Assembly (NCBI RefSeq): GCF_026339735.1
Contig: NZ_JAPEQG010000001.1
Coordinates: 3,100,001 to 3,164,000 of the forward strand
Length of the DNA stretch: 64,000 nt
Direction: 5' to 3'
Origin: Streptomyces sp. NBC_01669
Lineage (GTDB): Bacteria; Actinomycetota; Actinomycetes; Streptomycetales; Streptomycetaceae
The notes below the pieces were generated by a model. It was given only the letters and a program-made list of their open reading frames with translations, was not told the origin of the DNA and ran no database searches. Below, piece by piece: positions 7,424-15,453 of the stretch; the stretch's first letter is position 1; each line of letters begins with the position of its first letter. Both the position numbers and the translations under genes were made by a program.

Positions 7424-9180
7424 GCCAGCGCGACGAGACGCCACGCCTGCCGGTCGCCGATGCCAGGACCGTGCGCAGGGCCGGCTGGCAGATGTTGAAG
7501 GACGACCCGGGCGCCGTCTGCGGGACTCTGCTGCTGACCTGTCTCGCCGCGCTTGCCGGCGCGGCCGGTCCCTGGCTCCTTGGCCGCATCGTCACCAAGG
7601 TCGAGGCCGGCGGCCTGTCCGCCTCCGAGGTCGACACACAGGCCGCCGCCGTTCTGGGCTTCGCGGCAGCCCAGTTGGTGCTGACGCGCTGTGCCCGAGG
7701 TCTCTCCCACCGCTTCGGCGAGCGTGCGCTCGCCCGGCTCCGTGAGGAGGTGATCGACCGTGCCCTCGCGCTGCCGGGACGGATCGCGGACGAAGTGGGC
7801 ACCGGCGACCTGGTCACCCGCTCCACCCTGGACGTCTCAACCGTCGCGGCCACACTGCGCAATGCGGCCCCGGACATCTTCATCGCCGGCGTCCAGATCG
7901 CGTTCATCTTCGCTGCAGTCTTCCTCCTCGATCCCCTGCTCGGACTCTGCTCGGTGGTGGGGTTGCCACTCGTCTGGCTGGTGATGCGCTGGTACCTGGC
8001 GCGCTCCCGCGACGCCTATCTCGCCGAGGGAGCAGCCGCCGGCGAGGTCTCCGAGATCCTCAACTCCACCGCGCACGGCGCCCGCACCGTCGAGGCCTAC
8101 GGGCTGCGCGCACGGCAGAATCACGCCCTCGACAAGGCCATCGACACCACCTATCGCGCCAGCACCCGTACCCTCTCGCTGCGGACGGTGCTGTTCCCTG
8201 TCACCGAGTTCGCGCACACCCTGCCCATGGCCCTGATCCTGCTCGTGGGCGGGCTCGGCTACCTCGACGGGACGATACCCCTGGGCGCCGTGGTAGCGGG
8301 CGGCCTGTACATGTGGCAGCTGGTCGATCCGCTCAACCAGATGCTCATCTGGGTCGAACAGCTGCAGCGCAGCGGAGCCTCGTTCGCACGCATCAAGGGC
8401 GTCGGACTGGTGTCGCACACTCAGGACACGCCGGTACGGCCCCCTGCGGACGACCTCATCGAGATCAAGGGCGTGCGGTACTCCTACCTCCCCGGCCAAG
8501 AAGTCCTCAAGGACGTCGAACTGCAAGTCCGTCCCGGTGAACGGCTGGCAGTGGTGGGCCGGTCCGGAGCGGGCAAGTCCACCCTCGGCAAGCTGATGTC
8601 CGGTGTGGACACACCGGACACCGGCAGCATCCTGGTCGGGGGCGTGCCCGTCGCCGACCTGGCCGCCGCGGGCGAACTGGGCAACCGCATCGTGCTCATC
8701 ACGCAGCAGCACCACGTGTTCATAGGCACCCTTCGCGACAACATAACCATGGCCGCACCCGAGGCCGACGACGAGGCCATCCTGGCGGCGCTGAGGTTGA
8801 TGGAGGCGGACTGGGTGGCCGAACTGCCCGAGGGTCTGGACACCCTGCTGGGCTCGGGCGGAGTCGAACTGGAGGCCGCACAGGCACAGCAGCTCACCCT
8901 GGCCAGGGTGCATCTGGCGGACCCGCACACCCTGATCCTGGACGAGGCCACATCACTTCTGGACCCGACGACGGCCCGGCAGGCGGAGCGAGCGGTAGCC
9001 GCCGTCCGGTCGGACCGTACGGTCATCGCCATCGCCCACCGGCTTCAGACCGCACATGACGCCGATCGCGTCGCCGTCATGGAGTGCGGCCGCATCGTTG
9101 AACTAGGCACGCACGACGAGCTGGTCGGCGCGGACGGAGCGTACGCGGCACTGTGGCGGTCGTGGAACGGCGAGAGCTGA
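7420..9180 (+). CDS. ABC exporter half-transporter B (intact Walker A/B, degenerate signature)
   Basis: The 586-residue partner has six membrane helices (first ~210 residues plus segments near 245-300) and an ATPase domain. Walker A is VVGRSGAGKST, Walker B is LILDEATSLLD and the switch His is in AIAHRLQT. The signature, however, reads ELEAAQAQQLTLARV instead of LSGGQ. It thus complements subunit A exactly: its Walker A faces the good signature of A and forms one competent site, while the opposite site is dead on both faces. Heterodimeric exporters of the TM287/288 type show this asymmetry, usually more mildly. It is translationally coupled to A and followed by a strong terminator. The substrate could be a peptide, lipid or drug. 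Confidence 0.85.
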   Translation: MSQRDETPRLPVADARTVRRAGWQMLKDDPGAVCGTLLLTCLAALAGAAGPWLLGRIVTKVEAGGLSASEVDTQAAAVLGFAAAQLVLTRCARGLSHRFGERALARLREEVIDRALALPGRIADEVGTGDLVTRSTLDVSTVAATLRNAAPDIFIAGVQIAFIFAAVFLLDPLLGLCSVVGLPLVWLVMRWYLARSRDAYLAEGAAAGEVSEILNSTAHGARTVEAYGLRARQNHALDKAIDTTYRASTRTLSLRTVLFPVTEFAHTLPMALILLVGGLGYLDGTIPLGAVVAGGLYMWQLVDPLNQMLIWVEQLQRSGASFARIKGVGLVSHTQDTPVRPPADDLIEIKGVRYSYLPGQEVLKDVELQVRPGERLAVVGRSGAGKSTLGKLMSGVDTPDTGSILVGGVPVADLAAAGELGNRIVLITQQHHVFIGTLRDNITMAAPEADDEAILAALRLMEADWVAELPEGLDTLLGSGGVELEAAQAQQLTLARVHLADPHTLILDEATSLLDPTTARQAERAVAAVRSDRTVIAIAHRLQTAHDADRVAVMECGRIVELGTHDELVGADGAYAALWRSWNGES

Positions 9181-9194
9181 GTCTCCCGCGACCC

Positions 9195-9230
9195 GTACGC
9201 CCTCTGGGAACCCTCTCCCAGAGGGCGTAC
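9195..9230 (+). terminator. Strong terminator after the ABC exporter
   Basis: A perfect 15-bp stem, GTACGCCCTCTGGGA and its complement, closes a 6-nt loop 14 bp after the exporter stop. Confidence 0.85.
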
Positions 9231-9349
9231 TCATGTCTGCTCCGCCGGGCTGCGGGACGCGCCGCGCCCTGGGCGTCCCCGCGTCCACGGGCCCGAGGTG
9301 CGAGTCGCCGTGGTGGCCCGCGACCAGCGCCCCGCCGCACCCGGAGTCG

Positions 9350-9490
9350 ACCTGGTCGCACCGGGCGATCGCCGCGCACCTGGCCGCGCGGGCGATCTCC
9401 GCCTCCCAAGTCGGCAGGATTCTCGCTGATCTGGACCTCAAGCCCCACCGGGTGCGCGGCTGGCTCGCCCGCCGCGACACCCCCGACTTC
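9350..9490 (+). mobile_element. IS630-family transposase fragment
   Basis: One frame encodes WSHRAIAAHLAARAISASQV followed by GRILADLDLKPHRVRGWL and RRDTPDF. This is the characteristic helix-turn-helix block of IS630-type transposases in Streptomyces. About 47 codons remain; neither the DDE catalytic region nor inverted repeats are visible. The match ends at 9490, and the 3' end of the intact thioredoxin begins within 6 bp. The fragment therefore marks one border of the accessory segment. Confidence 0.65.
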
Positions 9491-9495
9491 CCGTC

Positions 9496-9840
9496 TCACA
9501 CCGTCTCGAACACGTCCTCCAGCTCCTGGAGGAGCCTGCGCTTGGGGCGGGCTCCCACCATCGACTTCACCGGTTCGCCGGAGCGAAACACCATCAGGGT
9601 CGGCGTCGACAGCACCGCGTACCGGCTCGCGATCCCCGGGCTGGTGTCGACGTCGAGCTGGACGACCTTGATGCGGTCGGCCTCCTCGGCGGCGACGGCG
9701 CTGAGTACGGGGGCGAGCTGGCGGCACGGGCCGCACCAGTCGGCGGTGAACTCGACCAGTACGGGGAGGTCTGCGCCAAGCACCTCCCCGTCGAAGGTGG
9801 TGTCGGTGACCTCGGCCACGCCCTCTGCTGCATGAATCAT
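9496..9840 (-). CDS. trxA: Thioredoxin
   Basis: The 114-residue protein has the classical active site WCGPC at residues 35-39, the cis-proline loop STPTLMVF and the C-terminal helix RLLQELEDVFETV. It reduces protein disulphides in the cytosol with electrons from thioredoxin reductase, which is not encoded here. The ATG at 9840 has GGGAGGA 7 nt upstream and lies 3 bp after the stop of the MerR regulator, forming a two-gene operon. It is probably a second, inducible thioredoxin rather than the housekeeping one, as the regulator suggests. A truncated copy of the same gene lies at 933-1168. Confidence 0.9.
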   Translation of the reverse strand: MIHAAEGVAEVTDTTFDGEVLGADLPVLVEFTADWCGPCRQLAPVLSAVAAEEADRIKVVQLDVDTSPGIASRYAVLSTPTLMVFRSGEPVKSMVGARPKRRLLQELEDVFETV

Positions 9841-9843
9841 CTG

Positions 9844-10248
9844 TCATCCTCCCAGTTCACAACGGGGTTCCGGACCGCCGGGACGCTCTGCCGCGGCCTC
9901 CAGCTCGGCCCTGGCGAGCTGTGCGCCCACCTGGGCGCGTACCGCCTGGAGCTGCTCGATGAGCGAGTCGAGCTCGCCGAGCTTGCGCCGGTAGACGGCG
10001 AGCGAGGCGGGGCAGGCGTCACCGGCCGGGTGGCCGGCGCGCAGGCACTCGACGAACGGCCGGGTCTCCTCCAGCTCGAACCCGAAGTCCTGGAGGGTCC
10101 TGATCTGCTGGACCAGACGCAGATCGTCCTCGTCGTACGCCCGGTACCCGTTTCCGGCCCGCCGCGCAGGCAGCAGTCCGCGTGACTCGTAGTACCGCAG
10201 AGTCCGCGTGGTCGTCCCGGCCCGCTCGGCCAGCTCCCCGATTCGCAT
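9844..10248 (-). CDS. MerR-family transcriptional regulator
   Basis: The 134-residue protein opens MRIGELAERAGTTTRTLRYY, a typical MerR winged helix. A long dimerisation helix includes AVYRRKLGELDSLIEQLQAV. Two cysteines lie at the start of the helix, in FVECLRAG and GDACPAS. These could sense metals or thiol stress, though they are also common in MerR proteins of unknown ligand. The gene is cotranscribed with thioredoxin, so control of a thiol-redox response is a reasonable inference. A perfect 16-nt inverted repeat 18 bp upstream of the start probably is its own operator. Confidence 0.85.
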   Translation of the reverse strand: MRIGELAERAGTTTRTLRYYESRGLLPARRAGNGYRAYDEDDLRLVQQIRTLQDFGFELEETRPFVECLRAGHPAGDACPASLAVYRRKLGELDSLIEQLQAVRAQVGAQLARAELEAAAERPGGPEPRCELGG

Positions 10249-10265
10249 GTCTTCGACGGTAAAGG

Positions 10266-10281
10266 TTGACGCGGACGTCAA
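10266..10281 (-). promoter_or_regulatory. Candidate MerR operator
   Basis: TTGACG, 4 nt, CGTCAA form a perfect dyad just upstream of the MerR ATG. The TTGACG half also resembles a -35 box, as is usual for MerR sites placed within the promoter spacer. Confidence 0.5.
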
Positions 10282-10292
10282 GGCAAGCACGA

Positions 10293-10324
10293 AGGGCCGT
10301 CGCGGGAGCTCCCGCGACGGCCCT
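10293..10324 (-). terminator. Terminator of the symporter gene
   Basis: A perfect 32-nt palindrome whose half is AGGGCCGTCGCGGGAG lies 25 bp beyond the dctA stop and before the MerR promoter. It can act on either strand. Confidence 0.85.
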
Positions 10325-10348
10325 GCCGGTGTGCTGGGTGTTCGGCGC

Positions 10349-11719
10349 CTAGACCTTCGCCACGGCGGGCTCCTGGCCACCGTCCCGCGGCTCCGGAACG
10401 TTGTCCGCGCCGTCGCCGTGCTCCGCGTTCCGGGTGAGCGTCTTCTCGTCGAACGGGATGGCGCCGGCCAGCACCTGGTCGACCCGCTCCCTGTCGATCT
10501 CCTTGGTCCATGTGCCGATGAGCAGCGTGGCGACGGCGTTGCCCGCAAAGTTGGTGAGGGCGCGGGCCTCGCTCATGAAGCGGTCGATGCCGATGATCAG
10601 GCCGACGCCGTCGACCAGCGCGGGCTTGTGCGACTGGAGCCCGCTCGCCAGCACGGCGATGCCGGAACCGGAGACACCGGCCGCGCCCTTGGAGGCGATC
10701 ATCATGAAGAGGAGGAGCGAGATCTGCTGGCCCAGCGCCAGCGGCTGACCCATCGAGTCGGCGATGAACAGCGACGCCATGGTCAGGTAGATCATCGTGC
10801 CGTCGAGGTTGAACGAGTACCCGGTGGGCACGGTGATGCCGACGACCGGGCGGCTGACACCCAGGTGTTCCATCTTCGCGATGAGGCGCGGCAGCGCCGA
10901 CTCGGAGGAGGACGTGGAGAGGATCAGCAGGAACTCGCGGCCCAGGTACTTGAAGAGATGGAAGAGGTTCACCCCGGTCACCAGGCGCAGCAGTGTGCCG
11001 AGCACCAGGACCACGAACAGGATGCAGGTGATGTAGAAGCCCAGCATGATCGTGGCGAGGGCCTTGAGCGCGTCCACACCGGTCTCGCCGATGACGGCGG
11101 CCATCGCGCCGAACGCGCCCACCGGGGCCGCCCACATGATCATGGACAGGACGCGGAAGACCAGCTTCTGGATGTGCTCGACCCCGCGCAGCACCGGCTC
11201 ACCGGCCGTGCCCATGGCCTGCAGCGCGAAACCGACGAGCAGCGCGACCAGCAGGGTCTGGAGCACCGAGCCACCGGTGAAGGCCGACACGAAGGTGGTC
11301 GGGATGATGCCGAGCAGGAAGTCGACCGGCCCTTCGGCGGCGTCGCTCGCCGCCGTGTGGCCGACATCCTTCACCGTCTGCGTGAGGTGCATGCCGTCGC
11401 CGGGGTGCAGCACATTGCCGACGACCAGGCCGATCGCCAGCGCGACCACCGACATGGCCAGGAAGTATCCGAGCGCGAGGCCGCCCACCTTGCCGATCTT
11501 GGCGGCCTTGCGGACCGAGCCGACGCCCAGCACGATGGTGCAGAAGATGATCGGCGAGATCATCATCTTGATGAGGTTCACGAAGCCGGTACCGATCGGC
11601 TTGAGCTCCACGGCGAACCCGGGGGCCACGAAGCCCACCAGGATGCCGAGGCCCACAGCCGCGATCACGGCGAGATACAGATAATGCGTACGGTCCCGCC
11701 TGGCGGCTGGCACTCCCAC
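10349..11719 (-). CDS. dctA: Dicarboxylate/proton (cation) symporter, DAACS family
   Basis: This 456-residue polytopic protein imports C4-dicarboxylates such as succinate, fumarate or malate with a cation. Family motifs are visible: LSTSSSESALPRLI in the serine-rich hairpin, PTGYSFNLDGTMIY, SKGAAGVSGSGIAVL, and a late DRFMSEARALTNFAGNAVAT. The GTG start at 11719 has GAGGAGAA 7 nt upstream. The gene is transcribed divergently from a CitA/CitB-type two-component system about 100 bp away, the common arrangement in which the sensor controls its transporter. The charged 30-residue C-terminal tail is unremarkable. Confidence 0.92.
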   Translation of the reverse strand: MGVPAARRDRTHYLYLAVIAAVGLGILVGFVAPGFAVELKPIGTGFVNLIKMMISPIIFCTIVLGVGSVRKAAKIGKVGGLALGYFLAMSVVALAIGLVVGNVLHPGDGMHLTQTVKDVGHTAASDAAEGPVDFLLGIIPTTFVSAFTGGSVLQTLLVALLVGFALQAMGTAGEPVLRGVEHIQKLVFRVLSMIMWAAPVGAFGAMAAVIGETGVDALKALATIMLGFYITCILFVVLVLGTLLRLVTGVNLFHLFKYLGREFLLILSTSSSESALPRLIAKMEHLGVSRPVVGITVPTGYSFNLDGTMIYLTMASLFIADSMGQPLALGQQISLLLFMMIASKGAAGVSGSGIAVLASGLQSHKPALVDGVGLIIGIDRFMSEARALTNFAGNAVATLLIGTWTKEIDRERVDQVLAGAIPFDEKTLTRNAEHGDGADNVPEPRDGGQEPAVAKV

Positions 11720-11822
11720 GGGGTTCTCCTCGGCTCGTCCCGGTCGGTCCCCCGTCCCTGGGGGTCTCGGCGAATATCCCGCCCCCTGTGATGGCGGTCA
11801 CCCTTACGTACATTTCGTTCAT

Positions 11823-13544
11823 ATGTTTTCGGCCAGGCACACTGTGACCATGCGTCTCCCCCGGACCCGTCCGCGCAGCCTGGCCGGTCAGCTCTTCGCC
11901 ATGCAGGTGGTGCTGGTGGCGGCCGTGGTGGCCGGATGCGCCTTCTTCGCGTACGTCTCCGGCCGCGCACAGGCGGAGGAGACCGCGGCCCGGCAGGTCC
12001 GGGCGGCGGCTCTGGCGGTGGCCGATTCCCCGTCGGTACGGGAGGCGATCCGCACCCCGGACCCGTCCGCCGTGCTGCAGCCGTACGCGGAGCGGGTCCG
12101 CAAGGACACCGGGATCGCCTTCGTCACGATCATGAGCCCGGACCGGATCCGCTGGACGCACCCCGACGCCGACCGGATCGGCGAGACGTTCCTCGGGCAC
12201 ACGGCGCGGGCACTGCGCGGCGAGACGTTCTCGGAGACGTACACCGGCACGCTCGGTCCGTCGATCCGGGTCGTCACCCCGATCCTGGACGGCGGCAGGA
12301 TCACCGGTCTGGTCAGCGCGGGCATCACGGTCGAACGGGTCTCCTCGCAGGTGCGGGCTCAGCTCGGTGCGCTGGGGCTGGCGGCGGGCGGGGCGCTCGC
12401 GCTCGGCGGCGTCGGTACGTATGTGATCAACGCCCGGCTGAGGCGCCACACGCACGGCATGAACGCCGCCGAGCTGAGCCGGATGCACGACTACCACCAG
12501 GCCACGCTGCACGCGGTGCGCGAGGGGCTGCTGATGCTCGACGGGCGCCGCAGGATCGCGCTGATCAACGACGCGGGCCGGGAGCTGCTCGGGCTGCCCC
12601 CGGGTGCGGTCGGGCGCCGGGTCGCCGATCTGGAGCTCCCGCCGCCGCTGACCGGGGCTCTGCTCGCCTCCGAGGAGCGGGTCGACGAGCTGCATCTGAC
12701 GGCGGACCGGGTGATCGTGGTCAACACCCGTCCGGTGGTGGGCGGCGAGCAGCGCGGCACGGTCGTGACCCTGCGCGACCACACGGAACTTCAGGCGCTG
12801 TCCGGCGAGTTGGACTCGGAGCGGGGCTTCACCCAGGCGCTGCGCTCGCAGGCGCACGAGGCGGCCAACCGGTTGCACACGGTCGTCTCGCTGATCGAGC
12901 TCGGCCGGGCGGAGGAGGCGGTCGGCTTCGCCACGGCGGAGCTGGAGCTGGCCCAGGCCCTCACCGACCGGGTCGTCGGCGCCGTCGCCGAACCGGTACT
13001 GGCGGCCCTGCTGCTGGGCAAGGCGGCGCAGGCGAACGAGCGGGGGGTAGAGCTGGTGCTCGCGGACGACAGCCTGATCGACGACGGGGCACTGCCCGAG
13101 ACGCTGTCGTCGCGCGATCTGGTGACGATCCTCGGCAATCTGATCGACAACGCGGTGGATGCGGCGTCCGAGGCGGCGACGGGCCCCTCCCCCGCCGGAG
13201 GCGTTCCCGGCCAGCGGGGTGGTGTGGCGGGCCGCCCGGTCCGTGCCCGGGTCACCGTGACCGCGCTCGCCGATGACGGCGAGTTGCTGCTGCGGGTCGC
13301 CGACACCGGCGCCGGGGTCGATCCAGGTGACGCGGCACAGGTGTTCCACCGCGGCTGGTCCACGCACGGCGCCGGTCGCGGGCTCGGTCTGGCACTCGTG
13401 CAGCAGGCCGTGCACCGGGGTGGCGGGACGGTCACCCTGAGCGGGGGCCCGGACGGCGGTGCGGAGTTCACCGTACGACTGCCGCTGCCGCCCGCGCCCA
13501 TGCCGTCCGAGTCCGCGCACGCCCCCAAGGAGCCCACCCCATGA
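11823..13544 (+). CDS. Sensor histidine kinase, CitA/DcuS type
   Basis: The protein has 573 residues from the first ATG; an ATG at 11850 (MRLPRTRP) would start just before the membrane helix and is equally plausible, since neither has a clear ribosome site. A helix at ~24-45 is followed by a periplasmic-type sensor domain (RIRWTHPDADRIGETFLG, as in DcuS/CitA) and a second helix at ~182-203. A PAS domain follows (VREGLLMLDGRRRIALIN), then the phosphoacceptor AHEAANRLHT (His near residue 345) and an ATPase domain with NLIDNAVDA and GRGLGLALV. It should sense an extracellular di- or tricarboxylate. It overlaps the response regulator by 4 bp. Confidence 0.88.
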   Translation: MFSARHTVTMRLPRTRPRSLAGQLFAMQVVLVAAVVAGCAFFAYVSGRAQAEETAARQVRAAALAVADSPSVREAIRTPDPSAVLQPYAERVRKDTGIAFVTIMSPDRIRWTHPDADRIGETFLGHTARALRGETFSETYTGTLGPSIRVVTPILDGGRITGLVSAGITVERVSSQVRAQLGALGLAAGGALALGGVGTYVINARLRRHTHGMNAAELSRMHDYHQATLHAVREGLLMLDGRRRIALINDAGRELLGLPPGAVGRRVADLELPPPLTGALLASEERVDELHLTADRVIVVNTRPVVGGEQRGTVVTLRDHTELQALSGELDSERGFTQALRSQAHEAANRLHTVVSLIELGRAEEAVGFATAELELAQALTDRVVGAVAEPVLAALLLGKAAQANERGVELVLADDSLIDDGALPETLSSRDLVTILGNLIDNAVDAASEAATGPSPAGGVPGQRGGVAGRPVRARVTVTALADDGELLLRVADTGAGVDPGDAAQVFHRGWSTHGAGRGLGLALVQQAVHRGGGTVTLSGGPDGGAEFTVRLPLPPAPMPSESAHAPKEPTP

Positions 13545-14215
13545 TCCAGGTGCTGGTCGTCGAGGACGATCCCGTGGCCGCCGACGCCCATCAGCTGTAT
13601 GTGGGCCGGGTCCCCGGCTTCACCGTGGCCGCGGTCGCTCATTCGCGTGCGGAGGCGGTACGGGCACTGGACCGTACCCCCATCGATCTGCTGCTCCTGG
13701 ATCTGTATCTGCCCGACGGGCACGGTCTGCAGCTGCTGCGCTCACTGCGCGCCGCCGGCCACGCGGCGGATGTCATCGCCGTGACGTCGGCGCGTGATCT
13801 GACCGTGGTCCGGGAGGGGGTGTCGCTCGGTGTCGTCCAGTACGTGCTGAAGCCGTTCACCTTCGCCACCCTGCGCGACCGCCTCGTCCGCTACGCCGAG
13901 TTCCGTGGGGCGGCCGGTGAGGCGAGCGGGCAGGACGAGGTGGACCGGGCGCTCGGCGCGCTGCGGGCGCCGCAGCCGGTCCGGCTGCCCAAGGGGCTGA
14001 GCGGCCCGACGCTGGAGGCGGTGACGCGTGCGCTGCGGGCCTCCCCGGACGGGGTGACGGCAGCGGCCACCGGCGTGGAGCTGGGCATCTCGCGGATCAC
14101 CGCCCGCCGCTATCTGGAGCACCTGGTGTCGACGGGGCGCGCCGTTCGCAGCCCCCAGTACGGGCAGATCGGACGGCCGGAGCTGCACTACCGGTGGGTC
14201 GCCGAAACTCGCTGA
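13541..14215 (+). CDS. Response regulator, CitB/DcuR type
   Basis: The 224-residue protein has a receiver domain (VEDDP; phospho-Asp54 in LLLDLYLPDG; KPF switch lysine). A C-terminal helix-turn-helix reads TGVELGISRITARRYLEHLV, typical of the CitB/DcuR class. The ATGA overlap with the kinase shows that they are a pair. The likely target is the divergent symporter promoter between 11720 and 11822. Confidence 0.88.
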   Translation: MIQVLVVEDDPVAADAHQLYVGRVPGFTVAAVAHSRAEAVRALDRTPIDLLLLDLYLPDGHGLQLLRSLRAAGHAADVIAVTSARDLTVVREGVSLGVVQYVLKPFTFATLRDRLVRYAEFRGAAGEASGQDEVDRALGALRAPQPVRLPKGLSGPTLEAVTRALRASPDGVTAAATGVELGISRITARRYLEHLVSTGRAVRSPQYGQIGRPELHYRWVAETR

Positions 14216-14617
14216 CGGTTCCTGCCGCCGTACGTTCCGCGCACGCCTCTCAGCGCCGGTGTATGGACTCTTCGCAGAGGTCGATCCGGTCGACCCGATG
14301 TACGGGACGGCGCTCTTCCTGCCCACAGCCCAACTGCCGTTCACAGGCTGATGGTGTTCGCCAGGATTCCCAGGAACAGCCCCCAACCCGCATCCAGGAT
14401 GCTGCGATGCTGCGGTTGAGCCCGGCCTTCGCGACAGCCGGTGCTGCTGTACATCCTGATCTCGCACCGGCTGGGCGGGGGGTTCGCCCTGGGCGGCGCA
14501 GCCAAGGCATGAGCGGACACGGGCAGGGAACGCCGACGACCTAGGACGTTCCTACGAGCCGTGATCTCGGTCGAACACACCGTAGTCAGGCCGTGTCCTG
14601 ACTCCTACGGTGGGGCC
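14216..14617. other. Decayed intergenic region (about 400 bp)
   Basis: No intact gene is seen. A TnpB remnant lies at 14341-14430 on the minus strand. On the plus strand a short open stretch at about 14259-14350 reads PVYGLFAEVDPVDPMYGTAL and then stops. It has coding-like composition but no start, and I do not recognise it. The region looks like the leftover of element insertion and decay between the response regulator and the XRE gene. Confidence 0.5.
14341..14430 (-). mobile_element. TnpB (IS200/IS605) remnant with frameshift
   Basis: Two adjacent minus-strand frames together spell AKAGLNRSI and then LDAGWGLFLGILANT. This is the segment of TnpB-family proteins that normally reads KAGLNRSILDAGWG-x-FL. 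A frameshift lies at about 14405, a stop follows soon after, and no RuvC or zinc-ribbon region remains. Confidence 0.5.
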
Positions 14618-15301
14618 GTGCACCCCACACCGCCCTTCAACGCCCCTGCCGCGCGCCGACTGCGCGAGGCCCTGGGGATGGCGCCCGGCCATGTCGCGTA
14701 CGGTCTCGCCGCCCAGTACGGACTCCGGATCAGCGCGGACACCGTCGCCGCCTGGGAGCGCGGTCTCGCGCTGCCCAGCGAGTACGAACTCACGGCGCTG
14801 GCCGGAGTCCTGTGGTGCGCGCCGGGCGACCTGCTGACCGCCGCCCGCTCCCTGCGGGAGCACCGGGTGGCCCAGGGCCTGGCCGCGGACGAGCTCGCGC
14901 GGCTGGTGGGGCTGGCGGTCTCCGCCTATCTGCGGATGGAGGAGTCGGGGCACTGGCGCGGCAACGAGCGGCAGTCCGCGGCGCTCAGCGAGGCGCTGGG
15001 GCTGTCGGCGGCCGGCTTCGTGACGGCGACGGGGCGCTACGAGGAGCTGGCGGAGCTGCTGCGCAGTGCGGTGACGACGCGCTGGCAGGCGTACACCCGG
15101 CCGGTCGCGAAGCTGGTGCCGCTGGAGCGGCGGCGGCTGCAGGACGTGCTGGAGCGGCTGCACGGGGACTACCAGGCGCTGATGGTGTCGACGCTGAGCT
15201 GGAGCACGGGGGGCGCGGAGCGGGTGGGGTCCGACGGGGAGGCCGGGCGGGCGTTCCTGGACGGGATCGTGGAGCGGTTCTGGGAGACGGCGGGGGTGTA
15301 G
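14618..15301 (+). CDS. XRE-family helix-turn-helix protein
   Basis: From the GTG at 14618 the product has 227 residues (start VHPTPPFNAPAARRLREALG). An in-frame ATG at 14561 would add 19 unconserved residues. Two helix-turn-helix-like modules are visible. The first includes GHVAYGLAAQYGLRISADTV and AAWERGLALPS; the second is HRVAQGLAADELARLVGLAV followed by YLRMEES. The rest is helical, ending FLDGIVERFWETAGV. The duplicated DNA-binding region is a known Streptomyces layout of unknown regulon. It converges on pfkA, with a shared terminator. Confidence 0.75.
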   Translation: MHPTPPFNAPAARRLREALGMAPGHVAYGLAAQYGLRISADTVAAWERGLALPSEYELTALAGVLWCAPGDLLTAARSLREHRVAQGLAADELARLVGLAVSAYLRMEESGHWRGNERQSAALSEALGLSAAGFVTATGRYEELAELLRSAVTTRWQAYTRPVAKLVPLERRRLQDVLERLHGDYQALMVSTLSWSTGGAERVGSDGEAGRAFLDGIVERFWETAGV

Positions 15302-15406
15302 GGCCTGTCTTTCGGTTCGTGCCGGGCCCGCGGGGTCCGGCACGCGCCCCGATCCGGCCTGATCCGAAAGAAAGCGGCCCCACGGGGCAGCCTCCGCGCC
15401 CTCGAA

Positions 15407-15442
15407 CACCGGACGGGCCGGACGTCGTCGGCCCGTCCGGTG
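15407..15442 (-). terminator. Terminator between the XRE gene and pfkA
   Basis: A perfect 14-bp stem, CACCGGACGGGCCG and its complement, closes an 8-nt loop. It lies 12 bp after the pfkA stop and can serve both convergent genes. Confidence 0.85.
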
Positions 15443-15453
15443 CCCGGAACCGG

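Noticed and set aside
5083..9180. Ribosomal peptide or lantibiotic cluster around the ABC exporter
   Set aside because: No precursor peptide, dehydratase, cyclase or protease was found near the exporter.
10208..11791. 527-codon plus-strand frame
   Set aside because: It is antisense to dctA, His/Gln/Arg-rich, and a normal high-GC shadow.
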